NCBI GenBank assembly: GCA_947072565.1
Contig: CAMTIM010000029.1
Location: 1-64,000 of the forward strand
Length of the DNA: 64,000 bases
Direction of reading: 5' to 3'
Origin: an uncultured Peptostreptococcaceae bacterium
GTDB taxonomy: Bacteria > Bacillota > Clostridia > Peptostreptococcales > Peptostreptococcaceae
Part shown: piece after piece, positions 7,883-16,052 of the stretch
How positions within the stretch are numbered: position 1 is the stretch's first letter
Layout: each line of letters starts with the position of its first letter
Notes under the pieces: model-generated
What the model was told of the DNA's origin: nothing
What the model saw: only the letters and a program-made list of their open reading frames with translations
Database searches by the model: none
Program-made: the position numbers and the translations under genes

Positions 7883-8711
7883 TACTTTCACACCCTTTTT
7901 CTAAAATATTTTGATATCTAAGGTAAACTCCCGAATAAACAATATTCTCGATTATACCTGTATTCATCTCTAAATTTAAGTTATCAATCCCTCTACATAA
8001 CATTCCTAGAGACATACTTATTAGTTTATCTGCTCTTATTTTTAACTCTTCTCTTTTGTCTATGTATTCTATGAAAGGATTGTAACTTCCTTTTTTATAG
8101 TCCTTATCTAAATCTTCGTATGCATCAAGTAAGTATATATACTTTCCTACATTGAAACCTATTTGCCTTAAATCTTTTTCAAATTCATCTTCTTTATATG
8201 CAAATATTTCTGACATAAGTTTTCCAAATGTATTTGATACTAAATCTATATTTGTATTTTTTTCTATTTCTAAATTATATAATATATCTAGTTGTTCTTT
8301 TATAACTTGAGCTTTTTTAGGATACTTTTCATATGCTAATTTTAACTTGTTCTTATATATATTATATGCTAATTTATCCTTTATGCCCTTATCATCTTTT
8401 AAGTTATCTTCTAATTTATAATAAGTTAGAAGAACATTCATACTAGCTGCATATTCTGTTATTTCATTTATTGTTTTCTTTTTCTTTTTAAATGGATTAG
8501 CTATACATCCTTCTTCAATAACTTTAGATTCAGGTTTATATATCGCTGTTAATACTAGTATTAAAAATGTTATATCGTAATTTAAAGACAACCTTGATAT
8601 TTCACCATGATTATCTTTTAGGTATTTGCATAAACCACAATAATAACCTCTGTAATGTTCGTATTCTCTAAATGTTAAATCCATTTTATTTATTTTAACA
8701 TAACCAAACAT
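7863..8711 (-). CDS. DUF5685 family protein
   Basis: A 282-aa, mostly helical protein that I assign to DUF5685 from its N-terminus (FGYVKINKMDLTFREYEHYR followed by a CGLC pair near residues 25-28). A second notable motif lies near residue 195, DAYEDLDKDYKKGSYNP, which resembles the second aspartate-rich motif of squalene/phytoene synthase-like enzymes (D-x3-D followed by G-x-Y-x-P). No signal peptide. It is the first gene of a three-gene unit with the Cys-tailed TPR protein (20-29 bases of overlap) and a small membrane protein. The start ATG has AAGAAGGGAT upstream. Function is unknown; the isoprenoid-synthase-fold idea is inference. Confidence 0.75.
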   Translation of the reverse strand: MFGYVKINKMDLTFREYEHYRGYYCGLCKYLKDNHGEISRLSLNYDITFLILVLTAIYKPESKVIEEGCIANPFKKKKKTINEITEYAASMNVLLTYYKLEDNLKDDKGIKDKLAYNIYKNKLKLAYEKYPKKAQVIKEQLDILYNLEIEKNTNIDLVSNTFGKLMSEIFAYKEDEFEKDLRQIGFNVGKYIYLLDAYEDLDKDYKKGSYNPFIEYIDKREELKIRADKLISMSLGMLCRGIDNLNLEMNTGIIENIVYSGVYLRYQNILEKGCESNVQQHI

Positions 8712-8905
8712 ATTTTATCCCTTCTTATTTATAATTTAATATTCTCTTTATATTATGATGTAATTTAAAGAGTTATAAACTCAACAAAATACTCTTTAAT
8801 CTAAAATATATATTTTGATAAATATTTTTATAACTGCTTAAGCTGAGTATATATATTATACCATTTTCTATAATCATATTTTATCACTTTTATTTTAAGT
8901 CTACG

Positions 8906-10054
8906 CTACATAGTTCTATTTTTAACTTCATTTATTTTATTTATTACAAAGTCAAGGTCTTCATAATCATGGGTTGCCATCACGGTCATTCTAAGAATTG
9001 CACATCCTTTTTTTACAGTTGGATGTCTTATAGCAGGTATATATATTCCTTCATCTAATAAATTTTCACTAAATTCAAGTGCCTTATCTTCTTCACCTAT
9101 CATTATAGGTATAATAGGACTTTTACTATCAACTTCATATCCAATCAATCTTAAACCTCTACATAAATATTCTATATTATTTTGAAGTTTTAAAATCAGA
9201 CTATTATCATTTTGAATTATTTCAAAACTCGATATAGCTCCACTTATTACTGCTGGAGATAGTGCTGTTGAAAACATAAAGCTTCTTGACCTATTTTTCA
9301 AAAAATCTATAATATTTTTATTTGCGCATACAAATCCACCTTCGCTACCGATTGCCTTGCTTAGTGTTCCTACTGTTATATCTATATCACAATTAAAATA
9401 CTCACTACTCCCTTTTCCGAATTTACCTATGACCCCTGTGGCATGTGCATCATCTACTAAAGTAATCAAATTATATTGTTTAGCTATTTTAATAATCTCT
9501 GGTATATTAGCAATATCACCATCCATGCTGAATACACTATCCGTAACTATAATTCCTTTTTTAAATTTACTATCTTTAATTTTTTTACTCAAATCATTAA
9601 CATCATTATGCTTATATATAATTATTTTACCTTTAGATAATTTGCATCCATCTATTATACTTGCATGATTTAATTCATCACTAAATATATGGTATTCTTC
9701 ATCACATATTGCAGAAATAACACCTAGATTAGCCATATATCCATTATTAAATATTAATGCTTCTTCACAGTTTTTAAACTTTGCTATTTTTTCTTCTAAT
9801 TCTTTGTGTAAGTTATAACTTCCTGTAGTTAACCTAGAACCACCTGATCCCAATCCATATTTATTTATTGCATCTATTGATGCTTGCTTTACTTTGTGAT
9901 TATTGCAAAATCCTAAATAATTGTTTGATGACATTAAAAGTACCTTTTTTCCATCTATTACTGTAATTTTATCTTGAGGTTTGCTTAAATATCTAATTTC
10001 TCTACATAAATTATTATCTTTAATTTCTTGTAGTTTATTGTTTATATCTAACAT
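8906..10054 (-). CDS. bioF: 8-amino-7-oxononanoate synthase
   Basis: A 382-aa PLP enzyme of the alpha-oxoamine synthase family. It condenses pimeloyl-CoA with L-alanine to give 8-amino-7-oxononanoate (KAPA), the first committed ring-precursor step of biotin synthesis. Visible family features are GSGGSRLTTGS (69-79), His130, DDAHATGVIG (201-210) and the Schiff-base lysine Lys233 in GTLSKAIGSEGG. Length is normal. It is the last gene of the bio operon; the ribosome binding site is AAGGGAG. A strong hairpin lies just upstream, at the end of bioW, so its expression may be lower than that of the other genes or need readthrough. Confidence 0.95.
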   Translation of the reverse strand: MLDINNKLQEIKDNNLCREIRYLSKPQDKITVIDGKKVLLMSSNNYLGFCNNHKVKQASIDAINKYGLGSGGSRLTTGSYNLHKELEEKIAKFKNCEEALIFNNGYMANLGVISAICDEEYHIFSDELNHASIIDGCKLSKGKIIIYKHNDVNDLSKKIKDSKFKKGIIVTDSVFSMDGDIANIPEIIKIAKQYNLITLVDDAHATGVIGKFGKGSSEYFNCDIDITVGTLSKAIGSEGGFVCANKNIIDFLKNRSRSFMFSTALSPAVISGAISSFEIIQNDNSLILKLQNNIEYLCRGLRLIGYEVDSKSPIIPIMIGEEDKALEFSENLLDEGIYIPAIRHPTVKKGCAILRMTVMATHDYEDLDFVINKINEVKNRTM

Positions 10055-10086
10055 AATTATCTCCCTTTTTTATTTTTATTTAAAAT

Positions 10087-10113
10087 AAGAAGGGCTGAAA
10101 TTCAGCCCTTCTT
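10087..10113 (-). terminator. Perfect 13-bp hairpin overlapping the bioW stop codon
   Basis: AAGAAGGGCTGAA (10087-10099) and TTCAGCCCTTCTT (10101-10113) form a perfect stem with a single-base centre. On the minus strand it is followed by TATTTTAAAT. The bioW stop TGA (10102-10104) lies within the stem. It may be a partial terminator or an mRNA-stabilising hairpin between bioW and bioF. Confidence 0.6.
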
Positions 10114-10782
10114 GTTTATCATTTTAAGTTCTTCATAAGATAAATTTTTATTAAGCTTTATATCATCTTTTATAAGAACTTTTTTGTTTTCAATATAATT
10201 TATGCATTTATCTAAATTATCAATAGATGAATCATATAAAAATATTCTTCCACCGTTTATATCTCCATATTTTTTTAAATGATTAAATCTAATATATCCA
10301 TATTTTTTACAAGCTATATATCCAGCTGTATAATCTACATCATCAGAACAGCATATCTCCCCTATTATATAAGGAGAATTTGCAACCTTGCTAGCAAGAG
10401 CTAATGCTTCTATAAAATGAGAATTATATTTCTTTTCTTTACTTAAATGATTAATTTTACTATTTTGAAAATCCATATATGTAGCTCTAATCCCTCTATT
10501 TTTATCGTACTCTAGTCTCTTCATAGTATGAATATCTAGTAATATAGCTCCTCTCATACCTTTTGTATCTATAAATAAATTTAATATTTTATCTATCTCT
10601 TCTTTTATTATTTCTTCAATTTTTATATTTATAGAATCAGCACTTCCCTTACAATGAGATAATGCCCGTTTTATCAATAAATTAACACCTTTTTCTAAAT
10701 CACCTTCATTAATTATATTTTCAGCCCCAGATATATGATTATGATCTTTTGAGGACCGCATCTTTATACTATATAATTTCAT
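10102..10782 (-). CDS. bioW: 6-carboxyhexanoate-CoA ligase (pimeloyl-CoA synthetase)
   Basis: A 226-aa BioW. It activates pimelate with ATP and CoA to pimeloyl-CoA, the substrate of BioF. The N-terminus LYSIKMRSSKDHNHISGAE is the family signature, and the length is slightly short of the usual 230-250 aa. Conserved Arg and Asp clusters are present (RGAILLDIHTMKRLEYDKNRGIRATYMD, given here in part only as RGIRATYMD near 115). Its presence means the organism can use pimelate, rather than the BioC/BioH acyl-carrier route. It lies 7 bases downstream of the S component-like gene, whose product is a candidate for bringing in the substrate. Confidence 0.93.
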   Translation of the reverse strand: MKLYSIKMRSSKDHNHISGAENIINEGDLEKGVNLLIKRALSHCKGSADSINIKIEEIIKEEIDKILNLFIDTKGMRGAILLDIHTMKRLEYDKNRGIRATYMDFQNSKINHLSKEKKYNSHFIEALALASKVANSPYIIGEICCSDDVDYTAGYIACKKYGYIRFNHLKKYGDINGGRIFLYDSSIDNLDKCINYIENKKVLIKDDIKLNKNLSYEELKMINKKG

Positions 10783-10789
10783 ATATCAA

Positions 10790-11293
10790 TCATCCTACCT
10801 TTACAAATTTAATAAAATTCTTATATGGTGTGTTTTTTACTATTTTTTCTATTACTTTATAAGTGAAATACGAAGATATCATTGTATAAACCATACCTGG
10901 TAATGATGCTATTACTAATACCTTTAATGGCGTTCCAACTATATATGACATTACTATTCTTCCTACAAAAGTTCCCAGAGGACCAGCTAGTGATACAATT
11001 ATAATTCCTGTCCCTAAATAGCTTATTGCACTTCCTGCAACTATCCTAAACACCATAGCTACAATTACATTTAATATCGTGTGAGTTCCCATAATTAAAT
11101 TTATAAAGCTAGCTACTATCCCTGCTGTTATATATCTTTTAAACCCAAATGTTGCACATATACCTATTGCTATTGGTGCAGACATTTGGAATTCTGTTCC
11201 TGGTATTATACCTGGAAGTTTGAAAGTCCCAGATATTGCAATTATAACTGCTAGTAATGAGACTAATGTTATCTCTCTAATTTTAGTATTCAT
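10790..11293 (-). CDS. Membrane protein resembling an ECF transporter substrate-binding (S) component
   Basis: A 167-aa, very hydrophobic protein with about five or six membrane segments (REITLVSLLAVIIAISGTFK at the N-terminus, then GTEFQMSAPIAIGICATFGF). Size, basic cytosolic loops and small-residue-rich helices fit ECF S components, but it is not a typical BioY. It sits inside the biotin operon between bioA and bioW, with 15 and 7 bases to its neighbours, so a link to biotin metabolism is likely. Uptake of pimelate or of a biotin precursor is a reasonable hypothesis. The energising EcfA1/A2/T module is not in the window. Confidence 0.75.
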   Translation of the reverse strand: MNTKIREITLVSLLAVIIAISGTFKLPGIIPGTEFQMSAPIAIGICATFGFKRYITAGIVASFINLIMGTHTILNVIVAMVFRIVAGSAISYLGTGIIIVSLAGPLGTFVGRIVMSYIVGTPLKVLVIASLPGMVYTMISSYFTYKVIEKIVKNTPYKNFIKFVKVG

Positions 11294-11308
11294 AAACTTA
11301 TTCCTTAT

Positions 11309-12670
11309 CTACAATTCATTTTCATTAAAATATTCTATAATGCTATCTTTTGCCACGTCTACCATAAAGTCTATTTCTTCTTCAGTTATTACATATGGTG
11401 GCATAAAGTAAACTATGTTTCCTAGTGCTCTTAGTAAAACACCTTTTTTCAGAGCTTTTTGGTATATGTTATATCCCACCCTTTTTTCATAATCAATAGG
11501 TTCTTTAGTATTTTTATCTTTTACTAATTCAATAGCACCAATCATGCCTATTTGTCTATATTCACCAACATTAGGTATTTCTTTTAGTACGCTTTCTACT
11601 TTATTTCTTAGGTATTCACTTTTTATTTTATTTTTATTTATCACGTCTTCATCTTCAAATATATTTAATGTTTCCACTGCTATACTACACCCAAGTGGAT
11701 TTCCAGAGTAACTGTGGCTATGTAAAAAAGCTTTCATTGTATCATACTCATCATAAAATGCATCATATATTTTATTACTCATTAATACTAATGAAAGTGG
11801 CATATACCCAGCTGTGAGTCCCTTTGATAAGCACATTATATCCGGTGAAATACCTGCATGTTCACACGCAAACATCTTTCCCGTTCTCCCAAATCCAACT
11901 GCTATTTCATCAGCAATTATATTTATATCATATTTATCACAAAGCTCTCTTAACTTAACTAAGTATTTAGGAGAATATATTTTCATACCTGCTGCACACT
12001 GTACTAATGGCTCTATTATTATTGCGCTTACTTCTTGATGTATTTGTTTAATTTTTTCTTCCATAGTTATAAAACACTCAGCATTACAAGTATTTCGTTC
12101 CTTATTGTATTTACATCTAAAACAGTCTGGACCCTCTACCTTTTCAGAATCTAAAAGTATTGGTTTATATACTTTACTATATAAATCTACATCCCCCATA
12201 GATAAAGCCCCTATAGTTTCACCATGATATGCATCTGAAATATTTACAAATCTAGTTTTTTTAGTTTTTCCTATTTGTTGATGATATTGAAAACTAAGTT
12301 TTAAAGCTATCTCTATAGCAGATGATCCATTATCACCAAAGAATACCTTTTGCAATCTATCTGGAGTTAAAGATACTATTCTTTCGCAAAGCTCTATTGC
12401 TGGTTTATGAGTAAAGTTTGCAAATATTACATGTTCTAAAGAATTAGCTTGATTGTATAGAGCATCACTTATTCTTTGATTTGAATGTCCAAATAAATTT
12501 ACCCACCAAGATGAAACTGCATCTAAGTATTTTTTTCCTTCTATGTCCTCTAAAAATACCCCTTTTCCTTTTTCAATTACTATAGGTGGGAATTTTTCAT
12601 AATCTTTCATTTGAGAACATGGATGCCATACATACTTTAAATCTTTTTCTTGTAGTTTTTTCATACTCAT
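11309..12670 (-). CDS. bioA: 7,8-diaminononanoate aminotransferase
   Basis: A 453-aa class III aminotransferase converting KAPA to 7,8-diaminopelargonate. Features: [13 protein letters not shown] (50-62), the [13 protein letters not shown] cofactor loop, [27 protein letters not shown], and the PLP lysine Lys283 in LSKGLTAGY. Overall it resembles the Bacillus enzyme (BioK), which uses lysine as amino donor, more than the S-adenosylmethionine-using E. coli form. Where E. coli has Tyr and Bacillus Phe in the HPYT/LPFT motif, this protein has Cys18 (WHPCSQM), so the donor is uncertain. A Cys cluster ([17 protein letters not shown]) occurs near residue 186. The ATG is preceded by AAAGGAG. Confidence 0.92.
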   Translation of the reverse strand: MSMKKLQEKDLKYVWHPCSQMKDYEKFPPIVIEKGKGVFLEDIEGKKYLDAVSSWWVNLFGHSNQRISDALYNQANSLEHVIFANFTHKPAIELCERIVSLTPDRLQKVFFGDNGSSAIEIALKLSFQYHQQIGKTKKTRFVNISDAYHGETIGALSMGDVDLYSKVYKPILLDSEKVEGPDCFRCKYNKERNTCNAECFITMEEKIKQIHQEVSAIIIEPLVQCAAGMKIYSPKYLVKLRELCDKYDINIIADEIAVGFGRTGKMFACEHAGISPDIMCLSKGLTAGYMPLSLVLMSNKIYDAFYDEYDTMKAFLHSHSYSGNPLGCSIAVETLNIFEDEDVINKNKIKSEYLRNKVESVLKEIPNVGEYRQIGMIGAIELVKDKNTKEPIDYEKRVGYNIYQKALKKGVLLRALGNIVYFMPPYVITEEEIDFMVDVAKDSIIEYFNENEL

Positions 12671-12685
12671 AGCTTTATCTCCTTT

Positions 12686-13390
12686 TTAATTAAATAAATT
12701 TAAGATTTTTTCTAAATCTAAGTCTCTGTACTCACTTTTGATATTTTCTACTGTAGGATTTTCTATATTTTTGATTTTATGTACAATATCTAGTTTCGTT
12801 AATTTAGATATTACTTTTATATTATCTTTTTCATAAAATTTATCATTATATTGATTTATAACAATTCCTTTTGACTTTATATTCTTTTGTTTTAAAAACT
12901 CAGCTGTGAGTGTCGTGTGATTTATAGTTCCTACTCCAGCTTTAGCTACAATCAATACATCAAGATTTAAATCTTTTATCAAGTCATATATAAAATAATC
13001 ATTATTAATCAAAGGAACTACAATACCTCCTGCACCTTCAACAATTACATAATCATAATTATCTAATAAACTTTTATAATGATTTATTATCTTTTCTTTC
13101 GAAATATTTCTATCTTCTATTCTTGCTGCTAAATGTGGTGATACTTCTTCTTTTAAACAATATATATTCATATTGGAATACTCATCTTCTATATCACATA
13201 TTTCTTTTATATATTTAATATCTGGTGGAATTAACGTTTTTTTATCAGTACTTAAAATTCCACCACTTTGAATCGGCTTAAATGCAATCGCATTGTACCC
13301 ATTTTCTTTTAGCTTATATATTAAACCTGCTGTTACAAATGTCTTTCCAACATCTGTGTCTGTTCCTATTATAAAAATTCCCTTTCCCAT
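12686..13390 (-). CDS. bioD: Dethiobiotin synthetase
   Basis: A 234-aa P-loop enzyme that carboxylates 7,8-diaminopelargonate with CO2 and ATP to form dethiobiotin. The P-loop is GTDTDVGKT (9-17), followed by KPIQSGG (about 38-44) and VEGAGGIVVPL (about 117-127), all diagnostic for BioD. Length is normal. It is 15 bases upstream of bioA and about 60 bases downstream of bioB; a BirA-type operator lies in that gap. The ribosome binding site is AAAAAGGAG. Confidence 0.95.
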   Translation of the reverse strand: MGKGIFIIGTDTDVGKTFVTAGLIYKLKENGYNAIAFKPIQSGGILSTDKKTLIPPDIKYIKEICDIEDEYSNMNIYCLKEEVSPHLAARIEDRNISKEKIINHYKSLLDNYDYVIVEGAGGIVVPLINNDYFIYDLIKDLNLDVLIVAKAGVGTINHTTLTAEFLKQKNIKSKGIVINQYNDKFYEKDNIKVISKLTKLDIVHKIKNIENPTVENIKSEYRDLDLEKILNLFN

Positions 13391-13407
13391 AATAATCTCC
13401 TTTTTAA

Positions 13408-13435
13408 GTAAACCTATTTATTTTTATAGGTTTAC
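13408..13435. promoter_or_regulatory. BirA-type operator between bioB and bioD
   Basis: GTAAACC (13408-13414), 14 bases, GGTTTAC (13429-13435): perfect inverted arms with the spacing of Firmicutes biotin operators. The arms extend to GTAAACCTAT/ATAGGTTTAC. It lies directly upstream of the bioD ribosome binding site and suggests a second, biotin-controlled promoter for bioDA-WF, or a repressor roadblock. A convincing -35 was not found. Confidence 0.8.
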
Positions 13436-13453
13436 CATGCATTTAAAATTTTT

Positions 13454-14404
13454 TTATATCTCAAATCCTAACTCTTTTATCATTTTCACATCATCAACTA
13501 TTTTATTCCCACAAGTTGTGAGCATATCTCCAGTTATAGTCGCATTTGCTCCACCTTTAAATGCTAATATTCCATATTTAGTTAAAAGTGTTCTTCCTCC
13601 AGCTAATCTTATTTGACTATTTGGATTTATAAATCTGAATATAGCTAAAGCTTTTAAAAATTCTTCTTCTGTTATACCTCTCATATTTTCCATGGGAGTT
13701 CCTTCAATAGAATTAAGCACATTTAATGGTATTGATTTTATATTTAAATTTCTTAATTCAAATGCCATATCTATTCTATCTTCTTCACTTTCTCCAAGAC
13801 CCATTATTCCTCCACTACAAACTTCAAGCCCTGAATTTTGCGCCTCTTTTATTGTTTTTATCTTATCATCGTATGTATGAGTACTGCATATCTTTGAAAA
13901 ATAATTTCTCGAAGTCTCTAGGTTATTATGATACCTTTTTACTCCTACTTTTTTTAGGCTAATTAAGTCCTCTTCACTTAATAGTCCATGTGATGCACAA
14001 GTTTTTATTCCTACTTCATTATTTATTGCTTTATATGATTTGCATATTTCTTGCAATTCGTTCTTATTTAATTTTCTTCCAGATGTAACTATTGAGTATC
14101 TTTTAACTTCTTTGTCGTGGTGATACTTAGCATCTTTTAAAAACTCTTCTTCGCTTAATAAATCATATACTTCTACATTAGTGTTATGATAAGCTGACTG
14201 TGCGCAGAATTTACAATCTTCGCTACATTTTCCACTCTTTCCATTCACTATACAGCATAAGTCGAACTTATTTCCCATGAAATACTCTCTTATTTCATTA
14301 GCATATTGTCCTAATGTTTTTACATCATATTTTAAAAGTTCAAATGCTTCTTTTTTATTTATTAAGTATCCATTTTTAACATCTTCTACTAAATTTTTTA
14401 TCAT
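13454..14404 (-). CDS. bioB: Biotin synthase
   Basis: A 316-aa radical-SAM enzyme that inserts sulfur into dethiobiotin to make biotin. The 4Fe-4S SAM cluster ligands are Cys60, Cys64 and Cys67 (CSEDCKFCAQS). Cysteines for the 2Fe-2S sulfur-donor cluster occur in KTCASHG, SKICSTHTYDD and EVCSGGIMGLGE, with the matching Arg in IRLAGGR. The longer open frame begins at 14479, but the start at 14404 is preferred: it has AGAGGTAAT upstream, and the extra 25 residues would run across the promoter and operator. It is the first gene of the bio operon. Confidence 0.95.
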   Translation of the reverse strand: MIKNLVEDVKNGYLINKKEAFELLKYDVKTLGQYANEIREYFMGNKFDLCCIVNGKSGKCSEDCKFCAQSAYHNTNVEVYDLLSEEEFLKDAKYHHDKEVKRYSIVTSGRKLNKNELQEICKSYKAINNEVGIKTCASHGLLSEEDLISLKKVGVKRYHNNLETSRNYFSKICSTHTYDDKIKTIKEAQNSGLEVCSGGIMGLGESEEDRIDMAFELRNLNIKSIPLNVLNSIEGTPMENMRGITEEEFLKALAIFRFINPNSQIRLAGGRTLLTKYGILAFKGGANATITGDMLTTCGNKIVDDVKMIKELGFEI

Positions 14405-14450
14405 ATTATTACCTCTATATAATTTTATATTAATCTTATCTATATTTATA

Positions 14451-14502
14451 ATTGTAATTATATGCTTCATTTTAGTCAACCTTTTTATCCGCTTAGGTTT
14501 AC
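14451..14502 (-). promoter_or_regulatory. bioB promoter with overlapping BirA-type operator
   Basis: On the minus strand: -35 TTGACT (14474-14479), 17-base spacer, -10 TACAAT (14451-14456). The operator half-sites GTAAACC and GGTTGAC, 14 bases apart, occupy 14475-14502, so the downstream half-site covers the -35. This is the classical arrangement for biotin repression by BirA. Confidence 0.8.
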
Positions 14503-14508
14503 GTACTT

Positions 14509-14554
14509 AATAAAGACACTCTTACAAACTATAATTTGCAAAAGTGTCTTTATT
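14509..14554. terminator. Terminator of the 87-aa gene
   Basis: AATAAAGACACT (14509-14520) pairs perfectly with AGTGTCTTTATT (14543-14554) around a 22-base loop. It follows the stop of the 87-aa gene on the minus strand and insulates it from the bio promoter. Confidence 0.7.
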
Positions 14555-14818
14555 TTATAATATAAATTTAGTTATATTACCTTGTGGATTTTCCATTGTA
14601 ACTACATCTAAACCTTTATAATCTTTAAATAAGTCTTTGACATCCTTCATAGCTTTATTAACTTGTTTAGGATTTAAGTTATTAATAAAATAATCTTTTC
14701 TCATTTCTTCATAGCTTTTTTCACTTAAAAAGTTTCTAATCATAGTAAATGCTATTACATTAGGAATATTATTTGTACTACCTTTTTTATATCCTTTTTT
14801 TCTTAAATACATTTTCAT
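14555..14818 (-). CDS. Small hypothetical protein (87 aa)
   Basis: I do not recognise this 87-aa protein. It is strongly basic at the N-terminus (MKMYLRKKGYKKGS), has no membrane segment, and the middle is predicted helical (EEMRKDYFINNLNPKQVNKAMKD, noted only by its ends). It has a good GGAGGAGT ribosome binding site and its own terminator, so it is likely expressed. It is a single gene between bioB and the DUF362 gene. No function is inferred. Confidence 0.65.
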   Translation of the reverse strand: MKMYLRKKGYKKGSTNNIPNVIAFTMIRNFLSEKSYEEMRKDYFINNLNPKQVNKAMKDVKDLFKDYKGLDVVTMENPQGNITKFIL

Positions 14819-14891
14819 TTATACTCCTCCAATAATTGATTATAATCATATTAATAAAGTATATATAAATTTAAATGAATGTAGTACTATA

Positions 14892-15965
14892 CTATATTTT
14901 AATTAATTCGTATTCTTTGCTTCCCATACCCATTTCACAAGCATAGTCTATTATTCTTGTAGCATTAATTTTTGGATGAGCATGTTTAAATACATCATGA
15001 CCCATTTCCTTGCACACTAAATCATAACAAGCTTGTTCTAGCGCTATTGGGTCTTTTGATGCTAATATACCAATATCATGAGCTATCGGTCTTCCTGACC
15101 AAGGTGCACAATCACAAAGTGGAGTTACGTTCATTACAAAAGTCATATACCCTACTTTATCCTTTTTGTTAGACACTGCTCCATATGCAAACTCAGCCAT
15201 TTTTTCTATAAATAAATCTTCATCAGTATCCCATTGAACATTTACCGCTCTAGTTGGGCAAACCGTTGGACATTCTCCACATCCGTAACAAACTTCATGG
15301 TCTATAACTGCTTTTTTGTTTACAATAGATATAGCTTTTGTTGGGCATGATTTTGCACATTTCCCACATCCTATACAAGTTTCTTCTTCTATAGTTGGCT
15401 TTACATCTGAATGTTGCATTTGCTTTCCAGCAGCAGTTGCACATCCCATAGCTAAGTTTTTAAGTGCTCCACCAAAACCTGCCATCCCATGTCCTTTAAA
15501 GTGACTCATTACTATCATTGATGAAGAGTTATAAATTTCCCCGCCTATTTTAACTTTATCAAAATGTTTTTTATTTATTTCTACGTCAACGTTATTTCTA
15601 CTATATAATCCATCAGCTATTATTATAGGTGCATTAACAACTGAATAAGCAAATCCATTTTCTATTGCTGTTGTAATATGGTCTACTGAATTTGTTCTAC
15701 TTCCTGTATATAATGTGTTAGTGTCTGTTAAAAATGGCTTACCACCATATTCTTTAACTTTATCAACTATCTGTCTTACTGCAACAGGACTCATATATGT
15801 AGTATTTCCCTTTTCTCCAAAATGAAGTTTTATAGCTACTTGCTGATTATCATTTATTAAATCTTTAAACCCTGCTTTTTCAAATAACTTTCTTACATTA
15901 TTTGGTACATTACGACTTTCAGAATCTGAATATAAATCAGTAAAATAAACTTTTGATTTTTCCAT
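14892..15965 (-). CDS. DUF362 domain protein with two 4Fe-4S ferredoxin motifs
   Basis: A 357-aa cytosolic iron-sulfur protein. The N-terminal and C-terminal parts form the DUF362 domain (KLHFGEKGN near 47, SHFKGHGMAGFGGALKN near 155, and the DPIALEQACYD region near 315). Between them lies a dicluster ferredoxin insert: CIGCGKCAKSCP and CYGCGECPTVCP, giving eight cluster cysteines. This architecture is common in Clostridia; the reaction is unknown, though electron transfer is implied. The gene is alone with a GGGGATAA ribosome binding site. Additional cysteines follow the insert (LCDCAPW). Confidence 0.9.
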   Translation of the reverse strand: MEKSKVYFTDLYSDSESRNVPNNVRKLFEKAGFKDLINDNQQVAIKLHFGEKGNTTYMSPVAVRQIVDKVKEYGGKPFLTDTNTLYTGSRTNSVDHITTAIENGFAYSVVNAPIIIADGLYSRNNVDVEINKKHFDKVKIGGEIYNSSSMIVMSHFKGHGMAGFGGALKNLAMGCATAAGKQMQHSDVKPTIEEETCIGCGKCAKSCPTKAISIVNKKAVIDHEVCYGCGECPTVCPTRAVNVQWDTDEDLFIEKMAEFAYGAVSNKKDKVGYMTFVMNVTPLCDCAPWSGRPIAHDIGILASKDPIALEQACYDLVCKEMGHDVFKHAHPKINATRIIDYACEMGMGSKEYELIKI

Positions 15966-16052
15966 TAAATTATCCCCTTTTAAATAAATTTATTGTACCC
16001 TATAAGTTTACCATTTATCGGTAATAATATAAGGGATATATTTATATATTTT

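Noticed and set aside
13454-14479. Longer BioB starting at 14479
   Set aside because: The extra 25 residues cross the promoter and operator, and a good ribosome binding site favours 14404.
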